NCBI GenBank assembly: GCA_963969395.1
Contig: OZ017802.1
Coordinates: forward strand, 20,305,410-20,369,409
Direction of reading: 5' to 3'
From: Pseudoscleropodium purum
Taxonomy: Eukaryota > Streptophyta > Bryopsida > Hypnales > Brachytheciaceae
Length of the DNA stretch: 64,000 bases
How positions within the stretch are numbered: position 1 is the stretch's first letter; every line of letters starts with the position of its first letter. The notes below the pieces were generated by a model. That model did no database searches. It was not told the DNA's origin and was given only the letters and a program-made list of their open reading frames with translations. The position numbers and the translations under genes are program-made. This document shows positions 46,730 to 60,489 of the stretch, one piece after another.

Positions 46730-49700
46730 TTGCATAAGTGTATTTTGTCTCTTTTGGGCTCATTATTAGGTGAATAAATTTATAGAGTTAAAATATTATT
46801 TTGCAATACATTTATTTAATCAATACTATGTGTGAATTAGAGAAACAATAAAAAAAAACATATGGCATAAAAGCCGTTTTTTTCCAAAATTATGAATTAC
46901 TAATTTTTTGTAAATATTACTTCCTCTTTACCAAAATGATCTTCATTTTGGCATACATTTGTTGCTTCAAAAAGATCTTTATATTGTGACATGGAAAGAA
47001 GGGTCCACAAATGAAGTCTTGGCAATTGTACAGTACTTTACTATAGATTGGCAATACATTCTAAGCCTCATTTAAGCTAGCCCTATTTTCTTTTCAATCA
47101 AAACTCCAACCAATTCTAGAATCTAGTTTGCTTCCCAAGAGCCACCGCCTCATTTTAGCATCTACACTTAATTACTTGCATCTACTCTTAGCCCAGGTAG
47201 TATGGAAACTATGCTAGATTAGCCAAATTAGTGGCCATTGGTGTTCTTTGCAAATGCCTCAAATCCTTCTTTTAAGTATTGTAAGACTACACTTGAAAAC
47301 TAAACTAATACTAAAAATTTCAAGACAATTGAAGTGCATCCAAGTCAATTTGCAACTTGAAATAGATTTAAAAAAATTATTTTAGCCTTCATTCAAAACG
47401 TTTTGTTTAACTAGAAGATCATTTTGGGATAGTGGGAGTATTACATGCTTAACTTCAAGATATGGTAGATGAATCCATTCAAAGAAAAATGTTTGCCTTA
47501 TCCCTATTGGATGGCCAAAGTTAAAAATAAATAATGTACAAATAAACATAATAGAAGGTATTAACAATTGAAATTATATATTTTTTTAATAAAATATAGT
47601 ATTGCTATTAATTTATAAAGTACAATGCCCAAACATCATAAATGAGTCACCAACCCCTACAAAGTGAACATAGAAAGCATTTGTAATGGTCATCTTACTC
47701 ATCTAAAATAGTTGCAATATTTTCTTTAAATGATTACTATTCACCACATTAAAATAGTTATTTTTTGTAATGTTTTTTTACACAAATGGTAGGCATTCCT
47801 ATTAAAGTCACTAACTCATTCCATTATGATTGTTCAACACTTTGATTGTAGTTATTATTCACCTACATTTGGTTTAAATCTCAATTATTCAAGAATACTT
47901 GCTTTAGGTTGAACACATGACAATCATGGGCCTACTTCTAGCTACTGAGAATAGACAAAATGCTGGTCTAGAATGAACTTTTCAAATTTACTAAAGAATG
48001 TATTAGAATGAAACAAGTGCAATTTAAAAACAATCAATTTCTAATTTGGATTATTTACACCAACTAAAATCCATCAAAAGTGCTATGAGATTTTCAAAGT
48101 AATATTTGCAAATATAGTTGTCTTTTTCTATTGGATGAAACATTTGAATTACTACCAAATTTTGAGATGAAATCACTCTTTTTAGATGAACATACATACA
48201 TTATGAATGAAATATGTTTTTTCATCCGTATATTGCATATTTTATATCTACATCAATGGATGTAAATATCTTCTTCAATTAAATGTAGACCACTTTCAAT
48301 ATAGTCCCAATAACCATATGTAAGAGTAAGATTAGACCTAAACTAAGTAACTTTTGTCAAAAAGTGCCACATGGCTTCTTGTGATAGGTGTAAGACAACA
48401 TAGTCTTATCAAAATCTAAACTGGAAATTCAAATTCAACACTTCTTTGTCAAAACCAATTGTCATTTGCAATTAAAAAAACTTTGTCATTTGACATGTTG
48501 TAGCATTTCCCAATGTCCAATTGTCCCTCGGATCAAATTGTATGTGTATTTTATGGGTTTTCTTTATGCAATGAAGTTGCACCTCTTCCATCCAAAAAAA
48601 CATATACCATAGATGAAGGTCTAATTCGACAGTGAGTTGTCGAAATTGAATTTCCACATCAGATTTTGAGGAGGGGGTCATGCCACCTCACACCCATCAG
48701 AAGATGACATGTGGCACTTTTTCACAAACATGACTTAATCTTTTCCAAATCTGATCTTCACCAAGGGAAAATGATTTTTTTTTTTAAAACTCCCTAGAAT
48801 GAAGGAAGACTTCCCCAAGTCCAAAAAAGCATGTTGGTGATCGAATCCAGCAATCTTCATGTGCCAATGTGCAATGAAGGGTCCATTCCTGTTCCTGTAA
48901 AGAAGAATACAGTAGCAAGAATGTTGTGTACCCTCCTCCGTCCCTTTTGAAATTTAAAGAAACAAGAATGTTGTGTACCCAACTAGGGTACCCTAGCAAG
49001 AGAATCCCAAGTTGACATTGAATACATACACAAGTACTTTTCAGGTACCTATATATATACACACACATAAGCCAATTGAGGTTCCCAATGGTCTATCATA
49101 CACTCCAGTCATTCATTCCATGGGATGCCTTTCCAAAGTGGAAAATCTTGAATAAAAGTTATGATTGAATCTCGGGGGCGGGCTGGGCCGGGCGGGGTTG
49201 AGAGCAGGAGGTGCAACTTGTAGGGGTTTTTGGACTAACTTCAGACAGGTGATGAATGATGACGACCAAGCCCATGAGTGCACTTTTGGCACATGCCACA
49301 GGCATACAAACGGTGGGTCACCCATCCCCCCGCCATTGACCAACACCTAATATGCTAAACTTACACCTGCGGCCTTAACACAAAGGGTAGATACATGTGC
49401 ACTGGCTTCAAGTCTTCCACCTGAATAACTTAACTTAGAAAACAAAACTGTGGACCTCAGTTTAGGGAAAGCTCCATCAATGACACCGTGAACACCTGCT
49501 TTTGAACTTACTTGCAGCAACGAAGGAGAAAACCCACCTTGATTTATTACTGTGGGACTCTCTCTCTTTTTGAAAGAATTGAAGCAGTGACTGATTTTCT
49601 ACCCCTGCCCAAGGAGGAGGGTGTTTTGGGAAATAACGGGCCGACAAGGAGGCCTATTAGTTCCCAAAACGCCAAACGATGAGGAGTCATTGCCTGATGT

Positions 49701-50700
49701 AAACCACGAGCAGAAGGATGAGAAAATCAAAGTTGGATGAGTAATCCATAATGCCCGATTATGCAAGAAAACCCATGCAATCAGGCATTACGCTGCAGAA
49801 GCCTCCCAGGAAAGGAAATGAACAGGGAATTTTGGGGGAGTGATGACAGTTGAGCAAGGTGGCCTTCACAAGACAATTTCAATTCAAGGTGAAATTGGTG
49901 TACAAAATTTAATGTGGATGAAGAGGTGCTCCACTACTTACTTCTGAGTCCGGGTCGATGCACCTGATGACAATGGATGCACTTCCCCAGTGCTCACTGT
50001 GAAAAAAGAAAGAAAAGAGAGAAAGCTGCAAATGGAATTGCGTTTCAGTTGTGTCGAAAAAAAGAAAGGAAGAGAAGAGATGAGAGAGAGAAGATCTGTC
50101 TCTCCCCCATGTAACTTAATTTAGAAGACAATCTGCAGCCCCCCTTATATTCTCGTAACAAAACACAGCTTCTCAGTACAGTCGAGGAATCATGCTAAGC
50201 ATTCCAGGATCAGTCACATGAACAAAGTTTTTAAGTTCACTATCTTTACAATATGCAGAAGTTTTGGGGGTTCGAAAGTAAGTTCCATGTGCCACAATCA
50301 ATGGACTCCCTGGGTCATGCATTCTTCTCTGAGGAGTCAACAGATGGGAGTTACCTTACCTAACCTTACCACTTGTGTGCATCAGCTTTCATGAAAGTTT
50401 TGTGCTGCCAGATCAGATGCGATTTCACAGCTCACAAGACATGAGTTGAGTTTAACTTAAGTTAGGTCAACTTCTATGCACAGGATTTCCACTTGGTAGG
50501 TTAAGCTATCTTGGTGTGCGAAGCTCTAAATGGATCACAATTAACTCGTTTCATTTGTTCCAAGAAAAAAAAAATTTGAAAAAAAAGGGATCACAGTTTC
50601 AAAATGGACATGTGCATAGCTTTAATGATTGTTGGGGTTTGAATTCTAAAAGCAAGGGAATGTCAAGCTGGCTTGCAGTTGCAGGTGAGTTAGTTGGCAA
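46730..50700. other. Intergenic, no gene recognised
   Basis: AT-rich to about 48700, then more balanced to 50500. Short frames on both strands lack domains. Two small hairpins occur at 49623-49670 and 49749-49790. No RNA gene recognised. Confidence 0.5.
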
Positions 50701-50703
50701 TTT

Positions 50704-50785
50704 GTTTTTTTTTGTTTTTTTTGTTTTTTTTGTTTTTTTTGTTTTTTTTGAAACAAATGAAAAGGAATTTCATTGCCTGTTCCTA
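50704..50785 (-). mobile_element. Retroposon tail with (TTTTTTTG)n
   Basis: On the minus strand GCAATGAAATTCC, TTTCATTTGTTTC and then five or so units of C plus a run of A. It matches the conserved 3' hairpin seen at 26105 and 54283. The flanking duplication is at most a weak AATTTG. Confidence 0.7.
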
Positions 50786-51391
50786 ATTTGAAGGTTCATA
50801 GCATGAGATGGGGAGAGATTGATTTCACACTGGGCAGAATTCCTGTGTTTCTGACTTGCATACAGCACATGAATTTAAGTCACGGTCGGATTCTATTGAT
50901 TTGAGCTCTTCCTCAAGGAAAACTTATTAGATGCCTTTCACAACAGTACGCTGGATTGCAATAAATTCACACTAGTTGGGGGTAATCTGAGTAGAAAATC
51001 TGCAATGCTCTGATTTGTGTTTGTAAGCTGTTCAATATCTTGAAACTGAGTTGTTCAGGACAGTTTTGCTCACCATGGATATGTAGCACTTGCAAGAATT
51101 CTATGGGTGTTACCATCCCAGAAGGGCAAGGAATGTTTTTTATTTTCCCCTTGAAACACATGGACAAATTCCTTTGATAAGGAAAGAGTACACAGAACCA
51201 GAGGAACAAGTCCTTGACACAAATATCTTCATTTTCTAAGACGCAAGGAATGCTTTTGGAAACATGGAAAAGGGAGTCTGCCAATAGATCAAATATCAAC
51301 TCGAAATACCCTAATGGCGAATATCAGCACTAGTAGAATCATGGACTTGGTAGAATGGCCAAATATTCACACAATGGCCCCAAAGTCAATC

Positions 51392-52305
51392 TTAACCCTT
51401 ATAGGTTTTGACTACATTTTCACCCAAAACACTCCCGGACTATCATTTCTAGTACAAGTACTAAATTTAAGAAAAAAAACCTTCTTTAGACACATGGAAC
51501 CATATGATCTTGTAGTACATTGGTTTGAAAAGATGTGGAAAAAATTTCAGAAATGTCCACCATGTAGATTGCAAGATATTAGCATTTGAGGTGACAAAAA
51601 TATTTTTGGGGGCCCTGCAAAAAACACTTCACAAGATCACATTCATATGAAAAAATCTTTAAAATGGTAGTTACTCTTTAGATTCATTGTTCAAGGCAAG
51701 TTGGCTACTTGCTTGAAAAAAAATACATCATTTGGAATTGTACAACATATAGAAAAAACAAATAGTAAGTAGAAAGAAGTAAAGTGATTCAAAATACTAA
51801 ATTGTTAAGAATTTAGTTATGGAATTGAAAAATGCCAATCCCAATGGTTATAATATTGTAATAAATAATCTACATTTTATGATTTTATTTTTTTCAAAAA
51901 ATATTAAAAATTGAGTTAAATAAAGGACTTCAAAGTATGTTTTTGAATAGAGATTCCATAAGTGCCCGCAAGCTAAAACTTTTCATAAAGTTCATCCCAT
52001 TAATCAAAATGGATGATTCATTGCTTTCCAAGTATGTATAAATCTAAAAAAGCAATTTCAATTTTTTATTTCTAAAAAAAAGATTTTTTAATTAATTTTT
52101 GGATTGCCTAAATATTAATGAAAATTACATATCATGAAATAAATTTTTAACCATGTAGTCAAAAGTTATGAAAATTTTTGCACCTTAAAGTTAATCCTCC
52201 GGTACTTGTTGTGTGAAAATTTCAAAGGAATTTTTTTTTATTTGTAGTGAGTTGCTCCAAATTGCTATGTTGCCAAAAAATGTAGTTTGGTCCTTTAGGG
52301 GTTAA
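51392..52305 (+). mobile_element. 0.9-kb TTAACCCC-family repeat, complete copy (914 bp)
   Basis: It starts TTAACCCTTATAGG and ends CCTTTAGGGGTTAA. It shares all interior landmarks with the copies at 29621 and 30689. It carries no transposase. Confidence 0.85.
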
Positions 52306-52929
52306 GTCATACAATAGGTCATCTTCTTAGTCAAGTTTGTCATATGTCAAAACTATTCATAAATTAGAAGTTTATTAAATTCTTACTTCATCAATTTTAT
52401 ATTCAAACCAAAAAATTGTTCAACGACTAGATAGTAGACAATTTAACTTTGGGACATGTGAATGCTTTGCAAGTCATTGCAAAGACCTAATTAGCTTGAT
52501 ATGAAGCTCTTGTCTATTGAGTTGACTATTATTCCAACTCTATTTTTAAAGTACAATCTTTAGAGTCTATAATTCTACTAGTGTCATCGCCAACATAGTT
52601 AGTAAAAATGATCAATTTTTTGGACAATAGGGGCATTTTTCATTCCTACAAGTGATCTTGAAAGTCACCCTTCGACCACTTCTTAGCTTCAACATCTTTA
52701 TAAAGTTAATTTTAACATACTAGAATAAAATACAATTCATCATGATATATTAAAGTAGAAACATCTGTTACCATTCATTTAAGCTAGTGTGTAGAAATAG
52801 AGTCAAAATCAAAATTGAGTAGAGGCTATTTTTACAATGTAGACAAATGAAAATATTACTAATAATGTAAAATAAAAATTTAATTAGAAAGTTCTTGTAT
52901 TTTCTATGAATTTTCAAAATAATCAAGAC
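52306..52929. other. AT-rich spacer, no gene seen
   Basis: No feature could be supported. Confidence 0.6.
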
Positions 52930-53336
52930 TTAAAGAAACCTCAAAGTGTTCAATAGGTGCATACTATTACTTTGAAGTGCCTTGAAAAAGACCTCAAACC
53001 AAAAGCTTGTTAATTTACAATCATCAAGTGCTATTGTAAAATAGGAGCCATTAAAAGCGGTTGGTTCAAGGACATATTGGAGACACTTCAATAGACACCT
53101 ATTTGGTAGAAATGGAAGTTCTATCTTACACAACAACAATTTGTTAAGCCCTTTATAGGAGCCGACCCATTTCTAATCAACACACACACACACACACCAT
53201 TTCCAACTTGTAGGCTATTCCAATTCTGTGAAGCTGTGGTGCAATTCTTGAGGTGGTTGTGGTGCATGTTAATTGGTTGCAAGGCTTTCAATATTGCAAT
53301 TAGCCCTTGGTTGATTTGCAACCAACCTATGGTCAA
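52930..53336 (-). pseudogene. Decayed leucine-rich-repeat-like fragment
   Basis: Two minus-strand frames, 53336-53121 then 53139-52930, read INQGLIAILKALQ... and IALDDCKLTS...FFKALQSNSM. The second fits one repeat of the ribonuclease-inhibitor type (hydrophobic-D-D-C-x-L-T-S, then K-A-L-Q-S-N). The two frames are separated by a frame change, and a (CA)n tract (53179-53197) interrupts the first. Start, end and remaining repeats are missing. Related but more degraded sequence lies at 2960 and 57040. Confidence 0.45.
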
Positions 53337-53339
53337 AAA

Positions 53340-54280
53340 TAAGAAAGCCTACATCACTAATATAGGTCACATAGTACAGTTCGACTAAAAAAATTCATAA
53401 TAATTATATTTTGAGTTAAAAAATTATGGAAAATTATGTAATCCTTTTAAACTCTATTTCTATGTAAGGGAAAAAAATTTGCATTTAGAAAATCTACACT
53501 CCACATGTCTGTAATTGCTTTAGTGGTTGGAAATGGGTTGGCTCCCTTAACCTCAAATTTTTTGGTAACCAATTTTTTAGATTTAACATGTGAAAAAAGG
53601 ATTGAAAGACTTCAAATTACTTTCACAATTTTAACACCCTCATTATCAAACATTATAATCTTTCAATCCATGAGTGATATTGTTGTGTTTTCTTTTCCTA
53701 CGTGCACTTTAAAATGTCTAGTTTGAATTTTTATGGTCATAATTTTTTTTAATTGAAAAAACTTATCAAAACATTGCTTTTTTGTTCAATTTAGAGCAAA
53801 TTCCAAAAAGCTCAAATAAGACCTTGGGCATTTAGGGGTTAAGTTAGAGGACTACATTGATTGATCCTCTTAAGTAGTAGGGAGTGGATAACAATTAATG
53901 AATAATCACTTGCCAAAATCCATACCTTCAGAGGTCAGATTCATCACCTTGGTGTCGAAAAAAATTCAATTTTTGCATGTGGACAATTTGGCAGCTTGAT
54001 CAGATTTTCCTGACTTCCAATACATAGTTCTTCCTAATTTTTTGACATTCTTCATTGCAATAATTTTTTTTCCCCCTTCATATGTACATCCATTCCTTTT
54101 TCTAAAAAATTTTCAAGAATAATTTTTGAACATTCAAAATTGGCAACAACGAAATTTCCTCAGATTTTCAGAAATGGTTGTACAATTTTTCATATTATCG
54201 ACATGTTCCAATTTTTCCCTAATTATTTACAAAACTGACTTCCACGTAGGGCAGTGTGGCCATACATTTTATTTACTTTT
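53340..54280. other. Intergenic, no intact gene
   Basis: A frame at 53505-53726 includes VVGNGLAP, echoing VGNG and NGSAP in the neighbouring LRR-like fragment, and may be another shard. The end of a TTAACCCC-family fragment (ATTTAGGGGTTAAGTTAG) is near 53828-53846. Confidence 0.4.
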
Positions 54281-54282
54281 TT

Positions 54283-54326
54283 GTTTTTGTTTTTTTGACA
54301 CAAATGAAACGGGCTTTCATTGCATA
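54283..54326 (-). mobile_element. Retroposon tail
   Basis: On the minus strand GCAATGAAAGCCCGTTTCAT, then TTGTGTC and an A-rich tail. Same 3' hairpin as at 26105 and 50704. Flanking duplication is unclear. Confidence 0.65.
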
Positions 54327-54629
54327 AAATAGAGTATCTTATTTGCTTTTGGAAATCACTGATAGTACACTACGATGAGGAAAATAAGGTAGCAACCTAC
54401 CTACCTGCACTAATTTAAAATAGTCTGATTCTGCTTGAACCAGTTCTGAGTTGAACGTGGACGAAGCATCGCCCGTGACAGTACGTGCGCCCCATGAATG
54501 CGCCCAGGCCCCCAGAAACACATGCAGGGGCCCCAGCAGTATCATTTGCACGCCTCTCCATGTACGGGGGGTGGGGGTACAACACTGCAACAGTGATTTT
54601 TCTTTAAATTTACTTGGTGGGCAGGCTTA

Positions 54630-56633
54630 GGGCCGGTTTAGACTACGGTCAAGAAGTGCACCGGTCAAGAATTCTAGGAAAATGGAGCAATATGATTGGA
54701 GCAAATCTTGTTCTTGACCGGAGTGGGTTAACACTCGGCCAACTCTTGTCCGGTAGAGAACTTGAAGTATGGATGAAAAAATGACATGGCATCCTAGGTG
54801 GCAACACTTTTTGTAAGAGTTCTTGACCGGAGGCCAAGTTTCTTGTCCGGCCTCAACCCCCGGACAAGAAACTGGGCTTCTGGTCAAGAGCTACTTTCAA
54901 TAAAATATTGTTTTCCCCGTACGAATCGCAATGCCGTTGCAACTCTCCTCTTGTTACAAATTCAAGTATTTCAAACAAATCCTCTCACTCGATCAACGTA
55001 GCTCTTCACAAATCCTCAAGTCTCCAAAGTGATCTTGGTGAGTTCAAAAACTTGTGCACATTCCTAGTTAGTTTGGTGTTTGAAAGAAATTAGGTGTTTT
55101 GAACAACTGCCAACTTCGGCGCCTTGTATCTTAGTCATGCAAGGTCCAAATGTTATGAAACTTGTGTTGAAAGTTGCGCAATGTTGTCTAGTTTTAGTGT
55201 TATAAATTTCATAGACATTGAGCAAAAACCGAGTGACCGATTGGTGTTTGAGTACAAAGAGGTTTAGTGAGAGGGGAGGTGAAAGTAACCTTAGGGTCAG
55301 TCAACTTCGGCGTCTTGTATCTTGGTCATGCAAGGTCCAAATTCTATGAGACTTGTGTTTAAAGTTGCGAAATTTTGTCTAGTTTTTGTAATATAAATTT
55401 CATAGACATTGAGCAAAAACCGAGTGACTGATTGGTGTTTGAGTACAAAGAGGTTTAGTGAGAGGGGAGGTGAAGGTAACCTTAGGGTCTGTCAACTTTG
55501 GCGTCTTGTATCTTGGTCATGAAAGGTCCAAATGTTATGAGACTTGTGTCAGAAGTTGCACAAATTTGTCTAGTTTTTGTGGTATAAATTTCATAGACAT
55601 TGAGAAAAAATAGAGTGACTGATTGGGGTTTGATTACTATGACTACGTTTTTAAAACATGAAGTCTTTTTCCAATGAACCTTTTTGTACTCAAACCCCAA
55701 TCAGTCACTCTATTTTTGCTCAATGTCTATGAAATTTATTTCAAAAAAACTAGACAAATTTTTGCAACTTCTGACACAAGTCTCATAACATTTGGACCTT
55801 TCATGACCAAGATACAAGACGCCAAAGTTGACAGACCCTAAGGTTACCTTCACCTCCCCTCTCACTAAACCTCTTTGTACTCAAACACCAATCAGTCACT
55901 CTATTTTTGCTCATTGTCTATGAAATTTATACCACAAACACTAGACAAAATTTCTCAACTTTCAACACAAGTCTCATAACATTTGAACCTTGCATGACCA
56001 AGATACAAGACGCCAAAGTTGACAGACCCTAAGGTTATCTTGACCTCCCCTTCCACTAAATCTCCTTGTACCCAAATATAAACGAATCATTCAAATTTCA
56101 CTCCCTATTAATAAATTTTGAAACAAAAAAGCAAGATATGAATATGCACCTTTTCCAATAAATTTTGTTGAAATTAAACCTTGTAAGGATATAAAAAACA
56201 TCAAAGTTTATCCTAATTCAACAATGCCCATTTATTTAAAAAAAATTCAATTGACTATTATCAATGCATACAAATTTAGAGATTCACCAAAACCACTTGA
56301 AAAAAATAAGAAGTCATACAAAATAGCACACAGCAAGAAAAAACTCACCCAAAAGTATAAATTGTTTCAAGAAGAATTTAGAGAACATTGGAGTTTCTTA
56401 ACCGCCTTCAATTTTCTTGGAGGTGAAGTTCACCAGTGGACTTCAATTAATGAAGTTGGCCAAAAGAGTTCTCCGCATGGTGTTTAGACTACAACCGGTC
56501 AAGACTTCTTCACATGTTATTTTATCATTTTTTCATCTTGTCCAACATTCCACCGGTTGCTTCAAATAGTCATGTCTTGGCCAAGACTTCTTGACCGACC
56601 GGTGCACTTCTTGACCGTAGTCTAAACCGGCCC
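54630..56633. mobile_element. PIF/Harbinger-like non-autonomous element (2.0 kb)
   Basis: Perfect 37-bp terminal inverted repeats (54630-54666 and 56597-56633) begin GGGCCGGTTTAGACTACGG. TTA flanks both ends (54627-54629 and 56634-56636), the 3-bp target duplication of the PIF/Harbinger superfamily. Subterminal regions carry many TTCTTGACCGG or CTTGTCCGG motifs in both orientations, likely transposase-binding sites. The interior has no transposase; an 87-codon frame at 56224-56487 is unrecognised. A large palindromic array occupies the centre. Confidence 0.88.
55111..56075. repeat. 191-bp tandem units facing inverted copies
   Basis: Forward units start at 55111, 55302 and 55493 (CAACTTCGGCG or CAACTTTGGCG). 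From about 55684 the sequence reverses and repeats unit 3, then unit 2, then part of unit 1, ending near 56075. Highly conserved pieces include TTCATAGACATTGAG and AGAGGGGAGGTGAA. The spacer is about 50 bases, so a transcript could form a long double-stranded RNA. Confidence 0.9.
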
Positions 56634-56639
56634 TTAGAG

Positions 56640-59274
56640 AAATGGAAGCAAGTCATCGGGTTTTTTCCATCCATCCTACACTTCTTAATTTTCATCCATA
56701 TTAGGAAACTCCATCCAAATTTTAGAAAAAAAAACACCTCAATTCTCTTGGAGGAATTTTTGGTGATCTCATTCAGTTCATCTTCCCCTAATACTTTTTT
56801 TTTTCCTTTGGAATGTAAGGATAGCCAACTTCAAAACTATGTAAGGGAGGCAATTCATTCCTGACCACTTAAGGAGTTTTTGGTATCTGTAAGGTGGGTT
56901 TCTTTAGATGGGGTAAATTTTCTCATTTGTAGAAATAGGCAACAGAAGGTTTATAAAATTTTCCAATTTTTTTTTTCCTGCAATATAGAATTACTATAAA
57001 AATTTTAGTGGAAGATGGTTTTTCTTCCATAATGGTGATATAGACCTTCCACTTTCCAACCAAGGACTAGTTGCAATATTGAGAGTCTTGTTAGCCAATC
57101 ATAAGTTGCGATAGTTGCATCAAGAACTACACCATAATTAATTGTTGCTCATTCTTCTACACGGGAAGAGAATAGCCCACATTGCTAGAATGGGGTTGTT
57201 GGTCAAGAATGGGTTGCCTCCCCTAAGACTTTGCCAAAAAAATTGCTAAGGTTAAAAATATTGAATTAAAACCAAGATATTCTATGAAAATAAAATTAAC
57301 TTGTGGCTAAAATATCTCTAATCTCATCTTCATGTAGAATACACACAAAAAGTTTTAAGCTCAAATTCTTCACCATTTGGTGAGATCTATTGATTGAATT
57401 TATATTTTCCTTCATGGTGTTCATATGAGTGTACAACAATTTCAATATTCAATGAAAACTAATGAATGCAAAATCTATTTTGCGTCTTTTTGTATGATGT
57501 ACATGCTTGGGTTGTGAGCTAGCACACCTTGACTCAAAACTTGAATCCACTTTGAGAAAGACTTGTACACATTGCATTACTATGGTCTCTTCCAAAAGTA
57601 TAAAATCATCCCCAAGAGATCAATAAATTCACCAAATTTTCCAAATGACTTTTTCTGCAAGCAAAACCATGGATTGTTGTATAAAAGTAATACAAAATAG
57701 GAAGAAAGACAATTTCCAAAAAAGTTTTAAAATAGGATTCTTGAAGCCTAAAAGACATTTTTTTGTCATTGCCCTTAAGGATCAATTGAAGTTTGCAAAT
57801 ATTTTGATTCATCATATAAAGTTGTCTATATTTTTCAAAGCAATATAAATATTTATACTACTTACATTTTCATTTTTTTTTTGGAAGTACAAGAAAGTGT
57901 ATAACTCCATTTTCAACTAATATAAATTAGTATGATTTCTTGTTTTTACTTTGGCAATTTGCTACATATGCATGGATGGCTATGACAAGCATACCAAAAG
58001 AAGGTTAATATTGGTTCAAAAGACTTTTGTGAATAAAGCATTTGTTGAAAGTGGCTCAATTATTTAAGCCTCATGGATAAATTTCATCCTTAATGCCTCA
58101 ATTAGGAGGTAAACCCAATAAAGAACCAATATGTTTCCTTGTCTAAAAAATTCTTTAGTCACCATGTGACGACAAGGTTATTTGACCCCATTATACTTGA
58201 ATGGACTATGGTGGTGAGTACCTTGTTGATACCTAGGTTTGAATTATGAACATCTCATTGTTGTGCCAACGCCAAAACTACTAAGTGTTGTGTCCAATTT
58301 TAGACACAACATGGTGTTTTGTATACTTGATAGAGAAGGCTAAAAAATTGATGTATACAATAGTTACAAAAGTTTGTCCTCATGCTAAATCAAATCTATT
58401 TATATATGGCATTCCTCATTTTGGATCATAGTTGCACTTCTTGCGTGCTTGTGAAGTTTCAAAATGGACATATTTGGAAAAATTTATTTCTAAAAATAGA
58501 TGCCAAAATTTTGAGAATATTTTTAAATTATGGGAGAAAATAGTTTTTCTAATTTCATACATGTGTTGAATCAAATTTGCTAACTTTAATTAATGAATTA
58601 GTAAGAAAATATTGACTCTAACTATTGGGTACAATATTCTTTTTGTATGGTGTTGTATTTGAACATGATAAGGTTTAAATCATAGCCAATTACATCCAAA
58701 TGATAATGGTTGAATTATCAATCCAATCGTGCAAGCCTTATCATATTTTAGTATATATACCATATTCAAAGAAATAAAATATAACACCACATAATTATGC
58801 ATCTATTAACACACCTGTTGTAGGGGTAAAATGACTCCTTCTAAGGTGTGAAGGTCCATAAATTTATCTTCCTCCAAATGCAATCAAATACTAAATGTTC
58901 CCTTTATATACCAATTGTTTAACAATGTTGTTGTGCCTAGTTCAAGTGCAAGATTTGCTATTATGTGAGCCAAGGAGCATGAGCACATGAGCCTAAAAAA
59001 CTATAATGTAGGTTCCTTTATTATAGGTACTTATATTATAAGCACCTTCAATGGTTGTAGTTATTTTGCTTATATACATGCTCAAAGCTCACATGTTCAC
59101 ATTTTTATGCTCACATACAAGCACTGTCGGTTCAAGTGCAAAATGACTCAATGATCCCAATCTATTGAGAGTTGAAGTGAATTGAGTTACCCTTCAAACA
59201 ACATTGAGTCTTAAAAATGTCCAATGGATGACTAGACTATTCACAATAGAAACAAGGAATGCACCAATTGATCC
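56640..59274. other. AT-rich intergenic, one dispersed repeat copy
   Basis: 57040-57240 is copy 3 of the degenerate repeat seen at 2960 and 53140. No intact gene and no RNA gene recognised. Confidence 0.5.
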
Positions 59275-60201
59275 AATAACCCCTAAAGGACCATTGTCCC
59301 TTCCGGGAACAAATGAGATTTTGGGTAGGTACCTACGGGCTGAATTTTTTTCCTTATTTTTTGAAACTTTTTTTGAAGATAGAAAAATTAATTGGCTTTG
59401 TGGGAATATAATTTTTTTTCAATCAGTGCCCAAGAACAAAAGTTATGCCCAAATAAGCTCAAAACAAGGGACTGGGAACAACAGAAAAATTTCAAATTAA
59501 TTTTTTCTTCTTCATAGATTATATTTGTGTGTACATGTACAACTTTGATTCATTCCATTTGGACTTTTTTATGAGAAAATTATAAACAATCTTGTTTTTC
59601 AAGCACTTAGAACATTTTATTGAAAAAATAACTTGTAGGATTCATTTCTAAATGCAATTATTATAATTAAAAAAAAAAAAGGTTCTACATGGTCTATCTT
59701 GCTTGCTAGAACAATCTCTCTATAGGATTTAGTGCATTTTAATTCTATTTTAGAGATATTAATAATTTAGATTTTCCTTCTATCTTGTACCTATTTTTAC
59801 TTAATAATTTTTTAAAGAGTAAAAAATAAGTTTTTTTTGAATATTTTGAATTTTTCCTAGACTTTCAACTCAATTAAATACCATAAATATTTAAAGCTCA
59901 AAACTCTACAGTGCAAAAAACTAAAGTTCAAAATGTACAAAGTCAAAAAATCTAGTCCTGCAATGTACTGAAAAACTTCTTTTTTCCACTTTGAATGTAG
60001 ATATCATGTAATCTGTGTCGTAAAAAATTTTGAAGTTTTTTCCACACATTCTCATACTAATTAGGTGTAAGATCCCACAGTTAGATGTGAACAAAAAAAT
60101 ATTAAATTTTTTTTTTTACCTTTTGCTATAGAAATGGCAGTTTTGAGTGTATTTTGGCAAAAAAAAAGAAGAAAAAAGGCCTTGGTCCTTTAGGGGATAA
60201 T
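59275..60201. mobile_element. 0.9-kb TTAACCCC-family repeat with ~18-bp TIRs
   Basis: The left end ATAACCCCTAAAGGACC and the right end GGTCCTTTAGGGGATAAT are near-perfect complements, delimiting about 927 bp. The interior resembles the copy at 44655. No coding capacity. Confidence 0.82.
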
Positions 60202-60489
60202 CAAAGCATTTTGATGACTATCTTGATCATGGGAACCACGTCCGCTTCAAGAGTTAACCCATAAATGCCACTGCAAATGTTTTGTGCCATCCAATGAATG
60301 ACAAAGAATCTCTCCATGCTAAACAATCTAAGTGCAACTACTCAACCTCCAAGTTCTATGTGAAAAGGGGAGGTCTTCTCCACTAGTTTGACTTCCAATC
60401 AATGCTTTCTTTCTTTCTTTTCTTTTTTTTAAAATACCAATTACACACAGTGTACCCAAATGGATGATTTCCATGGTCGCCAGTTCGTC

